Assembly: GCF_027921745.1 (NCBI RefSeq)
Contig: NC_079239.1
Location: 1,825,501 to 1,889,500, forward strand
Source of the DNA: Schizosaccharomyces osmophilus
Taxonomy: Eukaryota; Ascomycota; Schizosaccharomycetes; Schizosaccharomycetales; Schizosaccharomycetaceae
Direction of reading: 5' to 3'
Length of the DNA stretch: 64,000 nt
This document shows positions 1 through 11,283 of the stretch, piece by piece. The position numbers and the translations under genes were made by a program. The notes beneath the pieces are model-generated. The model did no database searches and was not told where the DNA came from. It saw nothing but the letters and a program-made list of their open reading frames with translations. Numbering within the stretch: the first letter of the stretch is position 1; every line of letters begins with the position of its first letter.

Positions 1-1114
1 GCCATCTGGATAAGAGCGTGCTAAACAGAATAAAAGGCGCTACGACGAGCGAGGAAAGTGCTAAGAAATTACCTGTTTGAAAGGGATTGTAGTCGTACGC
101 TCTACTCGCATAAATAGGAATACTTGTTTGGTATCCCATGACGGTAAAATAACAAGAGAAAGCGGCTAAAAACAGGAAGACCACAAAACATTTTTGTACA
201 AATGACAAGCGGATTCCTCGACCTTGATTTGCTTCCGCTCTTTGAGTTAGATCCCTGTTATTTACTGGTAAGACCTCTTTGAAAAACAGTTTCAAAAATA
301 CCATATACACAGCCCATGCAATCAACATAAACCAGGAGCCAGCGGTGTATTCATTCCAGTAGAGATTTTTACTGTTTCGGGATGCTTTAGCCAAGACACC
401 TCCTATAAAAGCACCTGACATGAAACCCAAAGTTTGAGCAAGGATATTCAAAGTCGAAAGAAAGGTTGATCGGTTCCTTCCGACAAATTCCTTGTCGGCT
501 AAATACTTTTTGTGGTACAAAAACATCGTAAACCCAATACCGTTAAACATACGTCCAATCAAAATTAAATAGACCCAATGAGCACGATATGCCAAGCTGT
601 ATAGCATGTGCCCAATAATTTGTGAAAAGCAAGATATAAGCAAGGGTCGGAAATAGAGCGTATACCCATGAGCAGATTTTGGATTTGCGAAAAGAAGCAT
701 TGGGTACATAAATGCTAACGAAACAAGGGTTGGAATACCAATTACAAGACCGGAAAATGCGTCCGTTCCACCCAGGTATTGTGTATACGCTGCTGAAATC
801 GGTAAGGCTGTAGTTGCAGTCATTTCGCACATAAGGTTGTTGATTAATATAAAAGCAATTGAGCGCTTTGGAGGAAGCATATTTGGGTCTTCTTCAAAAT
901 AGTACATTCCAGCTTCAGTTGTGGTTGAAACCTCCTCGACCTGCGTTTGCTTTTGCTTTTGCTTGTTTGGAAGTGTTTGCAACTCGATATTCTCAGCAAC
1001 AGGTTCCACATTTTCAATTCGACTGAAAGCAGATGCTCGTCTCGTTGGCATTGATCCGACCATATGCCGCCGATGGCTCAACAGAACCCCTTCATTCTCT
1101 TGCGAGTTTTCCAT
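1..1114 (-). CDS. MFS membrane transporter, N-terminal part (cut by left edge)
   Basis: An open frame of about 371 codons reads from an ATG at 1112-1114 to the left edge without a stop, so the C terminus is outside the window. After a hydrophilic N-terminal tail of about 80 residues with a KQKQKQ stretch, a run of hydrophobic helices begins near 'SIAFILINNLMCEMT' and continues as 'FSGLVIGIPTLVSLAFMYP', 'WVYLILIGRMFNGIGF' and 'LAQTLGFMSGAFIGGVLA'. Glycine-rich helix pairs and the 'GRMFNGIGF' helix fit the major facilitator superfamily. The substrate cannot be told; organelle-membrane MFS proteins of fungi have similar long N-terminal tails, but I do not recognise the exact orthologue. It is divergently arranged with tbc1. 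In S. pombe I remember a mitochondrial 2-oxoadipate carrier beside tbc1, so the synteny block seems to end here. Confidence 0.82.
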   Translation of the reverse strand, partial: MENSQENEGVLLSHRRHMVGSMPTRRASAFSRIENVEPVAENIELQTLPNKQKQKQTQVEEVSTTTEAGMYYFEEDPNMLPPKRSIAFILINNLMCEMTATTALPISAAYTQYLGGTDAFSGLVIGIPTLVSLAFMYPMLLFANPKSAHGYTLYFRPLLISCFSQIIGHMLYSLAYRAHWVYLILIGRMFNGIGFTMFLYHKKYLADKEFVGRNRSTFLSTLNILAQTLGFMSGAFIGGVLAKASRNSKNLYWNEYTAGSWFMLIAWAVYMVFLKLFFKEVLPVNNRDLTQRAEANQGRGIRLSFVQKCFVVFLFLAAFSCYFTVMGYQTSIPIYASRAYDYNPFQTGNFLALSSLVVAPFILFSTLLSRW

Positions 1115-2043
1115 CTTTTCGTGAAATTGAAGTTTTCAATTGCTTACTTACTTGAAGACCCCAATTGGAGGCAATGATTTTAAATATTTTATACTTTGAT
1201 AAATTAGCTCTAATGATTAGAGAGCCTAGCTTCAAGTGCAAGATGATGGGTAAGCAAGAAGTAGAATTTTTTTTCACAAGTACAATTTTACACACATAGA
1301 TTGTCATTAGATATTTCCAAACGACATACCCGAAACGAAAACGTTATCTGCGATTAACAATATCAGATGTCGCTTAGAGTAAAAAAAGAGAAATGTAAAC
1401 AAACGATAAGGAGTTCATCAATTATCAGAATTCACTATTTTTATTTCTTCGTACTCTATTTGGAAAGACTTTTTGCTAACAGTGCTTGGTGTTGCGTTCA
1501 AAAAAGTTCCTTGAAAAGCATGTTTCCAACGTAGAAAACGAGCTGCGTATATTTAAAGACATAGAATAGTCCTTCATTGCCTTCTTTGGAGGTAAGCAAT
1601 GGTTATTTGATTATTTGCCTACACTTGAACCCAAGGCGTAAAGAACCCATCCAAAAGATATGCATACTATGCTACTAGTATGACAATTCTTCTTATTTTT
1701 CTTGTTACCTTTTCTAGAGATGTACTATACAAACAGAAAAGAGAAAATTTGGGAATTTTAAAAATAATGGAGCGGCCGTTCATTCCTTGAATATCAATAT
1801 CGTCTATGCCGTTTAAAACGATTGTGAAACCGACGATTCACTAGCAAATTTTGGCTTCCATAGTTCTTTCTACGAAAAAGGTGAGATTTTTTTTTTAACT
1901 TTTAGCTTTTCAGCTTTTGTTCTTGTTGTTGGTTTCTTCCCATCTTTGTTGGATTATCCTTTCTAAATGAAGCTGCAGTTAAGATACTTCCTCTATTGTT
2001 TTGTGAAATTTGATTGAAACCCTTTTTACTTCAAGTATATACA
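1115..2043. other. Divergent intergenic region, MFS transporter / tbc1
   Basis: This 929-bp AT-rich spacer holds the promoters of two divergent genes. I see a GTAAACA forkhead-like motif near 1396 and a 7-bp inverted repeat (CATACTA...TAGTATG, 1663-1682). No convincing gene or RNA is visible; the short frames are not protein-like. Confidence 0.5.
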
Positions 2044-2938
2044 ATGGAAGAAGAGCTTGTGCTTTTGCGAAAAGGTATTGCGTAGATCAACAACTAAAAG
2101 ATTTCGTCAAATACTAACAACGAAATAACCTAGAGTTTTTGCAACGAATATATCACGACAAGCCAGGAGCGGATGCTACTCGGGAGGAGAAAGCGAAATG
2201 GTTTGAGAGTCGATCCGAGGAGGTCTCAAAAATGACTAACATACTCAATGAAGACAAAGAACAGTTGGCACCCTATGACAGGATGAAATATATGGATCAA
2301 CTCTCTGACTTGATCGTACGGTTACATGAAACACGTTCTGAAATCCTACCTCGTCCTCCTTTTCGTTTCCATCGATCCAACCATGTGCAGCAGCAAACAA
2401 AATCAATCACTGGCAAGCAAATACGTGAAGATACAAAGCTCAAACGATTCGAAAATGAGACTCTTTTCTTGTCAAATCTGTCCAACGAAACCGTAGATGG
2501 TAATTTTTTCGATAATCAAGAGCAAAGGCCAATCAAGTTAATTGTACAAGGCTTAAGAGGATGCAATGTTCACATTCCAAGCTGTTCTACTGTTCACATC
2601 AATGAGTCAAATGACTGTACCTTTCACTTTCGCAACATTCAAGGATCCCTCCATATTTCTCAGTTAATAAACTCTCGGTTATATGCCTCTAGTCACCAGG
2701 TAAGGTTTCTTCGACACTTGGAAATTCCTCTTTTCTTCTTTTTTTTTTGTGGTTTCGCTAACAAAGCTAGTTTCGGCTACATGAATCCAATCATCTCTCT
2801 ATTGAATTGCACTGCCAAACTTCGCCTGTTTTAGAGGGCTGTAATAATATCATCTTCAAGAATCCTAGTGCACATCCCATTTTGGATTTTTCTTGGGCTC
2901 GACCTGAACCATCCCCCAATTATCAAATAAGGTCATAA
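2044..2938 (+). CDS. tbc1: Tubulin-folding cofactor C (TBCC)
   Basis: Three exons: 2044-2074, 2134-2699 and 2771-2938, giving 254 residues. Intron 1 has branch site TACTAAC and ends CCTAG; intron 2 starts GTAAGG and ends with a CTAAC branch and GCTAG. The N-terminal half is a charged, helical spectrin-like segment; the C-terminal half is the beta-helical TBCC/C-CAP domain ('GLRGCNVHIPSCSTVHI'). Splicing intron 2 restores the family signature 'SHQFRLHES', which carries the catalytic arginine that triggers GTP hydrolysis by beta-tubulin in the cofactor C-D-E complex. Length is close to the S. pombe protein as I remember it (about 259). It acts in the cytosol in alpha/beta-tubulin assembly. The first exon encodes only ten full codons, so the start depends on splicing; the ATG at 2044 joins in frame. 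Confidence 0.93.
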
Positions 2939-3893
2939 TCTTTGTCACCAAGCACAGCATATTTCCGTTAGACGAACCCCACTAAGCTCTTTACCCTCTA
3001 CTTGTTCGTTAGGAAACTCTCTTCGTAAAGTAGGAGTCTTCAAGAACAAACCGTTACCGTCTTTGTCATGAAAGTCATTCTTTTCAATACATTCTATTCC
3101 AATCAGTGTCTTGGACCATCTCCCTAAAGCTTTCTATCTTCATTTTCTCAAAAACTAAACAGAAAGAGCAATCGTTCAGCAACCTCCATCTCTTTCAGTT
3201 TTCTATGTTTTGAATTTATTTGAATTTTATTTATTTATTTCCTATGCAAAACACAATCACATCTCTTGCCTATTGTTTTTTGATAAGAACTAAGAACAAA
3301 AAGTGTAAATAAAGGAACGACCAGCATGTAACATGTAGCACTTCGTAGTCTCATAATAGCCACAAAGAGTGCTTTGTTCAGCGAAGACATTACGGTGCAA
3401 AAGAATATGAGCATATAACGAAATACTATATGTTGAAGCTTTGATTCATACGAAAAGTAAACAAGACACAAAGTAAACAAAATAGAAAATATAAACTATC
3501 TTCAAAGGCGATTCAACAAAAGAAACCGATAGATTTCAAGAATTCTCTATTGGAACGTTAAAGACCGAACATACAGATTAAAATCGGAATCTTGGTCGTA
3601 AATTCTATTTTTTTTATCGATCTACCAAACAGGTATTGAACAGCGTACATGCCATCTTTAATGAGAGAACCAAAACAGGTGACATTACTAATCAGAACCT
3701 CCTTATGATTATATGCCATCAGAAAGATCACCTGTTACTTAAGCGATTTCCAAATAATTTCAAAGGTACTTTCGACAGTTCCTTAACCATTTCAGAAGCT
3801 TCCAGTCATTACCAGAAAGAATTGCTGCACACCAACTCATATTTTGAAAATTGCATTACAACTGTGTAACATAATTGATAATTTTAAAAATCC
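2939..3893. other. Intergenic region, tbc1 / bsd2
   Basis: A 955-bp spacer between two same-strand genes. It is AT-rich with a TTTATT-repeat segment near 3210-3240. Frames of 77-81 codons in it are low-complexity or lack family resemblance. I see nothing else I can support. Confidence 0.5.
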
Positions 3894-4899
3894 ATGGCAA
3901 ACGAAGTACAGGTATTTGAACTGTAGCTTATGTGAAAATGATAGATTCTAACTGACTTTCCATTTAGCCGCACACCGAAACAGTGGAAATCAATTCCTTT
4001 CAACATACATCTTCTGGTAGAAATGTTCTTTCTGCAGCTTTTCATCCGCCAGAGGATGATATTGAATCCGATGAAAGAGCTCCTTTATATCAAAATCCAC
4101 GACACTCTACAGACACAGAACCAGATGCTGTAGAATCAGAAACTCATCTTTCTTCTGAAAATATATCCTCAGATGGAAGATCCCCGCATTCACCACATGC
4201 TGCTTCAAGTTCAACTTCCCGTCAACCCAGAACCCACTATGTCGACAGCGTCTTTTCCAACCTTTCTGCTAAACCAACTGCAGAGCCTGAAAAAGAGAAC
4301 GAAGAACCTCCTGTAAGTTAACTATCCTTTTACTTTCGTGGGCAGTCTTTTCATGTTCATGATTGTTATTTGATATAAAAAAAGCTCGTCGTGAAAATAG
4401 GGAAATGAGTATTAACTACTTTTAGACCTATGAAGAAGTTGCAGCTGATATTGCGCCGCCTTATTGGGACACCACAATGGTGGTTCCGAGCTTTGGAACC
4501 AACGAAATTTACATCGATGGAATGACGGTTGGTTCACCAATTGCCTTTTTTTGGAGTGCTCTAGTATCTTTTATATTTCCTTTCGTGGGCTTTCTTGTCA
4601 CTTACGTTTTGTCTGCGACCCATTCCGGTCGCTACGGATCGCAGATCGGCTTGACCATGACCCTATTGCAAAGAGGATACAATATGGTGGTTGAAAGTGG
4701 AATGCTGCAAAATGATGGTAACGATGTTTCAGATGATTCTGATGAATTACCACACCAAAAGTTGATAGGTTGCATTCTTTTAATAACCGGTTGGTGTTTT
4801 TTCTTAGTAGACACTATTAATTTTATTCGCATCCGCCGGACAAAGAATGCTATCCAACAAACAAATCCCGAAAATGTGGCGCCTGAAGCTATTGTTTAA
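3894..4899 (+). CDS. bsd2: Bsd2/Ndfip-type adaptor for a Nedd4-family ubiquitin ligase
   Basis: Three exons: 3894-3911 (six codons), 3968-4312 and 4426-4899; introns use GTATTT...TTTAG and GTAAGT...TTTTAG. The product has a long acidic, Ser-rich cytosolic N-terminal half and then membrane helices ('[18 protein letters not shown]', '[19 protein letters not shown]'), the layout of the Ndfip/Bsd2 family (DUF2370). Just at the second splice junction the protein reads EEPPTYEEV, a PPxY motif that binds the WW domains of Rsp5/Nedd4-type ligases, followed by APPYW. Bsd2 in budding yeast routes metal transporters and polar-TM proteins to the vacuole by recruiting Rsp5; a matching role with Pub1-type ligases is inference. 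It converges with ubp2, whose product counteracts Rsp5 in budding yeast. Confidence 0.9.
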
Positions 4900-5331
4900 T
4901 GTTCACCATACTCATTCGAGAATTCTACTCACATTTTTCGTTTTGCATCCCCCTTCTTCTTCCTATTCCATCCTATTTCTATTTAAGTTATAATTGTTGT
5001 TTCGTTGTCCTTGAGGTTGTTTTCAACGGTTTTTTTACGACTTTATCAGTGCCGATACCTGAATTGGGTAATCATGGAATTTAATCCCTCATGTACTATA
5101 TATATGTTTTTTTCTTTTATTTATAAGCTTAACTAGAATACATACGTTCATAATGGCTTAATGAGGATACAGATTGGCACATAAGAAATAATTATATTGA
5201 AAAGTAATTGTTTGAAGTAAAATTCAATAACATTGTCCCTCTTGTGTTAGTAAATATAGCATATAAACTGTCATAAATAATTTCTAACATCTCTGACTTT
5301 AAACTTCAAAATTTAAGAAATTACGCTCATT
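4900..5331. other. Convergent 3' region, bsd2 / ubp2
   Basis: A 432-bp spacer between convergent stop codons. It contains AT-rich 3'-end type sequence (TATATATATG near 5100, several AATAAA-like words). No gene seen. Confidence 0.5.
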
Positions 5332-8300
5332 TTATTTGAGATTCTCGTTTGAAAAATCTAGATTGCGAGAGAGACACTCAATTATATGTCTGCAGTCTTT
5401 CCTTACATACTAGATTAGAGTTAGTATATACTCAATTAAGGACTTTAAAATTATTCACTTACCGTTAACATATAAGGATTAGCGGTATTTCCCGTAGTGT
5501 CTGCAAAAACCTCACTCTCGTCAACCTCTGTAACATATTCATCATTGTACTTTCGAAAAACATCGGTGTCCAGATCACGCATATATGTCCAGTAATGTCC
5601 AAACGTTGCCTGTCCTCGATGAATGAAAACAGCTAAAAGGTCATAACTATGTTTTAAATGGTCGTCAAACAAATGCATTCTCTCTTCTTGCTTTTGCTGT
5701 TCTTCCTGTGCCAACGCTTCAAGCTCCATTTTAATTTTCTCGGTCTCCTCTTGAAGAAGCTGCGGCAACATTTTGCTTATAGGCAATCGCGAATTTTTCT
5801 GATAATCAGCCCAAGTTGAAAGTGTTGTCAATGTGTCTACTGACGATAACAGTTGTGAATTCGTAGTCATCAAAAATTTTCGACGATGTTGCAATTCACC
5901 AATTTTTTGTTTCATATTCCAATATTTTTCCAACAAAGGTGCCATTTCTCCGTTTTCATCTTCCACATAGTGATCCATGTGCAACTCTTTCCCGAATTCA
6001 ACGTAGGCATTAGACTTAAACGGTTGGCCGGTAGAACGATCAAACTGTACCCGTTGGATTTGTAGTTGTAAAATCATCGGAAGTTCTTTAATACATAAAG
6101 AACGTTTAGTAGTTTCGTTGCCTAAGTCGAGCGTTACTGTCTCAAAAACGCCATCCAAAACATCATATAAGGTTTGCCGCTCTTTGTACAAGTCGACAAT
6201 CAAATGCGAATACAACTCTTCACCTGATCGAGTTCCTTGACTATCATCATGTAATGTCTGCTTTGTTTTACCATAAAATAGTCGTCGAATTAAATCTTCA
6301 TCTGAACTATCTGTTCCTTCATCATTCTTCGTTGGACCTAAAGAAACCTCAATTTGAAATAGAACATGATCGATGCATTCAGCAACATCCTGCTGGCGTC
6401 CCAAATCCAAAGACGAATTTATCTCTTCTTCTGATATATCAAAGTAAGGCATTTGCGTATCTTCATCATTATTTAAAGGAGCCAAATTGATTAAATCCGA
6501 TGTAGAAGTCGAGCCACTAATGTTTGAAGGAGCGCCAGTTTGTTCGCTCTGTTGATGAATTTCTGTATAAGTATTGTTTGATTCCATCGGGTGAATTACG
6601 GAAGAGGATGTTGAATTAACCTGTTCCATAGTTAACGGGATTAAAGCCAAATACGCCAGTTTCGATGATGGAAGGATAGATGAACTTTTCGTGGTAATAA
6701 GCTGTTGAAAAAGAGAACGAAGCTCATAGGTGAACTGCAAAGCGCGTAAAAATTCAATACGATTTACGCTACGGCCACCAACCTTTTTAATAGCTTCTCT
6801 CGTTTTTATCATAGAAACATCTTTATTGTGATTAATTTCCAAGACTGCATCACGAAGAGGTTTAATGATAAAATAGTACTGGAGCAAGGAATTCAGATAA
6901 CAAAAATTCCCTGTGTTTTCCAATCCTACAGGAACGTTTAAATTGGGTGGCTCCTCAGGAAGGTCAAGGTTGCCATGTTCCAAAAAGTGCATTATCAGCT
7001 TTGAATTCCTAGATTCGCCAATGCATTTTAATGCCGACTTCAAACGGTCTGATCTCTCTGGTTGATCCTCAACAGCAAAAGTATAAACATTTATTAACAT
7101 ATCATCTGACACGTCACGGTCCTGAACTGCAAGTGATTCATAAGCGTCGTCAGTGGTCATAACAGTGTCAGGAACCTGAGGAAGATAAGAAGGGTCTTGA
7201 GATGCTAAAAACTCATATAAAACGGGACTATTTCTTTCCTCGGCAATGCACTTGATTGCTTCCATTGCCTTTGAAGAATCATCTTCAGACTTGACCAGGG
7301 CAACAGAAGCTATCATACCATCCTCAGTATCTGGACTGATTCCAAGCCAATTATAAGCCTCTTGGACATTGTAGAATATTGCATATGTAGAACGAAGATA
7401 TTCCAAAAGTCCTTTACTATTTCTAGCACAAGCGACTGTTTCCAAATTCTCGCGCTGAACTCTTATCGATTCAGGGTGTTTTTGTATACTATTCCAGAAA
7501 GTATCTAATATATGCTTGTCCGTATATTTGAAGTTTTGGGCTAAAGCGGAAACCTCTGTTTCCAAAGAAAGAGAAGTATAAGCAGATTGTATAGCATCAC
7601 TGGAGACGAGACCAACTTTTTTTTCGAGCTGAAGCTGATTTTTCAACAAAGAAGTTTTTCTAAGGTTATAAATATGTGCGAAAGCATCTACGTAAATTCT
7701 TGCATTATCCGGGTCGTTTTCTTTTTGTTTGTGATAGAAAAAACAAACTAATTCATCAGGGTAATCATTCGTAACACCAAGAGCAATGAAAGCGGGGTCA
7801 TCGGGCAAAGAAGCATTGTTCTGATGAAAAATAGAAGTGTACATGGGAGCAACGCTATTATATGCAGGAACATTTAAAGCGGAGATTAAATAAGGACGGG
7901 CTAACTTTGCGGTTGCATTTGGACTGGGAACAAGAGAATCTTTCGATCCTTCCCGGTAGTTATTTGCCAATATAATAAGCTCATTCCGAGCCAATGTTAA
8001 GTTTATTCTTTGCTCATTAGATAAAGGTTCGCTTGCTATGCTTGGAACAAAATTTGTATTTTCAGAATTAAAGTGAAATGAGAGAATGTTCATAAGTTTT
8101 TGAATGTGAGGCCCTCTACCAACGTGTTTCTCAAAGGTACCTTCCGGCGCAGCACTAATAGAGCGATGATCATTATTGAATAACACATTGCGAAGGAACA
8201 ACTCCAGGGAAGAAAAAGTTGTATAGAGAGAAGGAGAAGATTGCGATACTTGTTGTTGAGATGCAGGCTTTTTTGAAAGTAAAGAAGCAAAGGAAGGTCG

Positions 8301-8771
8301 ACGAGAGTCTATGATGTCCTTGATGCATGAGGCATCCAAATAGCTGTTTCTCCATTCAACTTTGACGGTTATCTTTCCATCTTCAGACTTCCATTGCCTA
8401 GACAGTTCCGATAAATCGGGGACATTCTTCTCTACATGTTCATTAAACTGCTCTGCTTCTTTTACCAAACAATACGCGACTATTTGCTCTGGCGGGGTAA
8501 ACTCCACCTCGGGTTCTATTATGTGAGGATAATCAACTTCCTTTTGTATTTGTACACGAATATGCTTTCGGGTTTTCTGGCAAACGCACCAGAAGTCATA
8601 AGGATTCTGCTCAACAGAATCAACAGAGGAAAAATGCAATTGCCAAAGATATCTGGCATTGTGTGGACTCCAAGGATTATTCCAATCCTTTGAAGATCCG
8701 TCAAAGACGTCTAAATCCTGTATTAATCGATTCGGACTTTTCCTAATGTTAAGCCCTTGCATATCTGCCAT
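5332..8771 (-). CDS. ubp2: Ubiquitin carboxyl-terminal hydrolase Ubp2
   Basis: Two exons on the minus strand: 8771-5463 and 5409-5332, giving 1128 residues. The USP cysteine box is 'LENTGNFCYLNSLLQYYF' with catalytic Cys near residue 624; the histidine box is 'GQATFGHYWTYMRD' with His near residue 1059. A long insert rich in Ser, Asp and Glu separates them, as in S. cerevisiae Ubp2. The big exon alone would end NPYMLTVSE; a GTAAGT donor at 5462, TACTAAC branch and CTAG acceptor instead join NPYMLT to YVRK, restoring the canonical USP C-terminal strand (NPY-L-YVR). I chose the spliced form for that reason. Ubp2 removes K63-linked chains and antagonises Rsp5. The start is the first ATG of the open frame. 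Confidence 0.93.
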
Positions 8772-9501
8772 TCAGTTTTACTAATAAATATTCAAGTTTT
8801 TGCCGACACGAAATATAATATTTTAATGCAACAATAGCAGAGATCTTGAAGAGAAAAAGAAAGAACTTATAATAGTGGGATTGGAAGATATTGATTTAGG
8901 GCTGGGTTTTACTGCATCATCTACTTTATGTACTCTAAGATAATATAAGAAAAACATAATAGTATAGAAACTCGTATTATATTATATAAATAATTTAAAT
9001 CCTTTAAAGATTTAATCTTTAGCAGTAAAAAGCATTGAAGTAGTGATAACAAACATCAATATATATAAATGAACAAAAAAAAAGCGACGGCAAACGAAGG
9101 ACGCAAGCAGAAAAAGAGGATACTGATCTCGCCTTTAGAAAGGTAACAGAATTGTTTACGAGAGAAAGCACATAAAGTATCATAAAAAATAAGAAAAGCG
9201 CCAATAACAAACAAAGAATTAAAAGAATTGTTATGTACAGTTCCCAAAACGTATTTTACGAAATGAAAACCTTGAGCTCTGTTTTACGAAGAACAAACTG
9301 ATATTAAGTGATAGTCAAAACAGTGCAGAATTGGGAATCTCCAAAACAAGATTATACAATACGCTAACTCAATAGCAGCCATTATCGTAAAAGACTAATA
9401 GCTTAAACGTTGCTCTAGACAAGTCCTAAATAATTTTTCAAAGAAACCGTTTAATGACGAATTATCAAATAACAAGGCGCTTAGATTTTTGTGAAACACG
9501 A
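8772..9501. other. Intergenic region upstream of ubp2
   Basis: A 730-bp spacer between ubp2 (start at 8771) and the 3' end of the RRM gene. It is AT-rich, with a small inverted repeat TAAAGAT...ATCTTTA at 9005-9021. The two overlapping 63-codon minus frames at 9019-9247 are hydrophobic but show no family features. Confidence 0.5.
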
Positions 9502-11283
9502 TTAAGAGTCTCCATTCGTACGGAGCGAAGAAAGTAGTTCAAAATCCTTTACCGCTTCGTTGGACGGTGAAATTTGCTGAGTGTTGTTTACCGTATTGTC
9601 AACAATCGGCGGTGTAGAGACGTTTGGCGGTAGATCAGAAGCCGTCATAGGAACAGGCATATAACTGAGCATAGGACTGACATACGAATGTGAAGTCATA
9701 GGAGAATTCGATGTAGAAATAGGGATAATAGGAGAAGGGTAAGTCACCGGAGCCGTCGCCAGGGTGGGGATCATACTTGGTAATAGAGGGTTCGCCGGCT
9801 GACCATAACGAACATACGAAACTTGTAAGTGTCTTCCACCATACTGAGAACCGTTCAAATTCTCGATAGCATCAGCGGCTTCATGCTCCTTCTCGTATTC
9901 TACGACACCGTAGCCTCTGGAATAACCGTTCGATTCATGAGCAATTTTTGCTTGTACAACGTTGCCAACGCTACCAAAAAGATTAAACAAGTCTTGATTA
10001 ACGGTGGCCCATGGCAACTAAATTGGTTAGCATAATAAATAACTTATAAAATACATACGTTACCAACGTAGACTCGGTTTGATGGGGAGCCGTATGAGAA
10101 GGCATTATCCACAAGCTCATCTATTGCTGGTGGCATACCAACCATGGTTGGCATGTACAGCGGATTATTCATCATAGAGGAAGCATCATGAGAATAACTA
10201 GGGAAGCCAACGCCACGTACAGGGTATGAATTATTTTTATTCTTGGCAAAACGATCCAAACGAACTTCAAGTGTACGACCCATGTAGGCAGTGTTGTTTA
10301 GCATTTCGATAGCGTCATGTGCGTCTTTTGCAGAGCTCATAAGGACGATTCCTATACCACGGGAACGACCATCCTGGTTCATTTGCACGTCGGCACGAAC
10401 AACGGTTCCAACCTGCCGGAATAAGTCCTTCAGATCCTGCCAACGGACAGAATAGGGAAGCTGTAAACTATTTAGCAACACAAAAAAGCATTTTTCAGCG
10501 TACGTTTCCTACAAATAACTGCCGGCCAACATCATTTCCTCGATCAAGCAGATGCCCATGAGACAATGCACGAGAGCCAAACTTGGGTTCTTGCTCACGA
10601 TCCTGATGCGAGTTAGCAAATAGTAATTATGGATGTAGATTCCGTAAACGCGGATCACCAATCCTAGATATAGAAACCTATAAAGCACATACTTCTCGAA
10701 CGTAAATGAGGCGGCCCATATACTCTTTGTTGCTAAGGGTTTCCACTGCTCTTTGTGCTTCCTCACTGGTCGAGTACTCTATGATACCACAACCCTAAAC
10801 TTGTAAGCTATCTTTATACATCCTAGTATCGCAACGAAATCATAACTAAGATTCATAGACAGTACCCACTAGTGTTATACCGTCACTGTTTATAGCATTG
10901 TGTGTGACATACCTTTGATAGACCATTCGGTAAATTTAAGATTTCCGCATACAGTACATGACCAGCTTGTTTCATAAAATCTTTCAATTCATACCATCGA
11001 ACTTGGTAGGAAAGGTTTCCGACGTATACACGACGTTCCTGCTGACTGTTTTGTTTCCCAGTGACCAAATGTGGATCTTTTAGAGGAATTTCTTCATCGT
11101 GATAACTTCCTCGTTTTCGCATCCCGCTGACATCTCCGTATATTCTTGGAGACATTGATCTTTCACGGTCCGTTGCCGGCAATGTCTGATTCGGTACATA
11201 TGATGGATTTGTTCCAGTCTAATTTCGTTAGCCTCTCCTATTAAATTTCAAACAGCCATTACCCATTCCATTTGTCCAGGCAT
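9502..11283 (-). CDS. RNA-binding protein with three RRMs (Gbp2/Hrb1-like)
   Basis: Six exons on the minus strand: 11283-11263, 11218-10913, 10794-10693, 10602-10504, 10460-10059 and 10017-9502, all joined in phase 0, giving 481 residues. Three RRMs are visible. RRM1 starts '[20 protein letters not shown]', RRM2 '[20 protein letters not shown]' and RRM3 '[20 protein letters not shown]'; the RNP1 octamers are [16 protein letters not shown] and RGYGVVEY. The tail is Pro/Ser/Thr-rich. This is the SR-like Gbp2/Hrb1 family that accompanies mRNA through transcription and export. I recall the S. pombe orthologue as SPAC328.05 (464 aa). The seven-codon first exon is the least certain part; exon 2 has no ATG before the RRM1 region that would give a comparable N terminus. 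Introns break RRM2 and RRM3 at the same GN/LP site. Confidence 0.88.

Noticed and set aside
3636-3869. 77-codon plus-strand frame upstream of bsd2
   Set aside because: No ATG at its start, no family resemblance, and it lies in the likely bsd2 leader/promoter.
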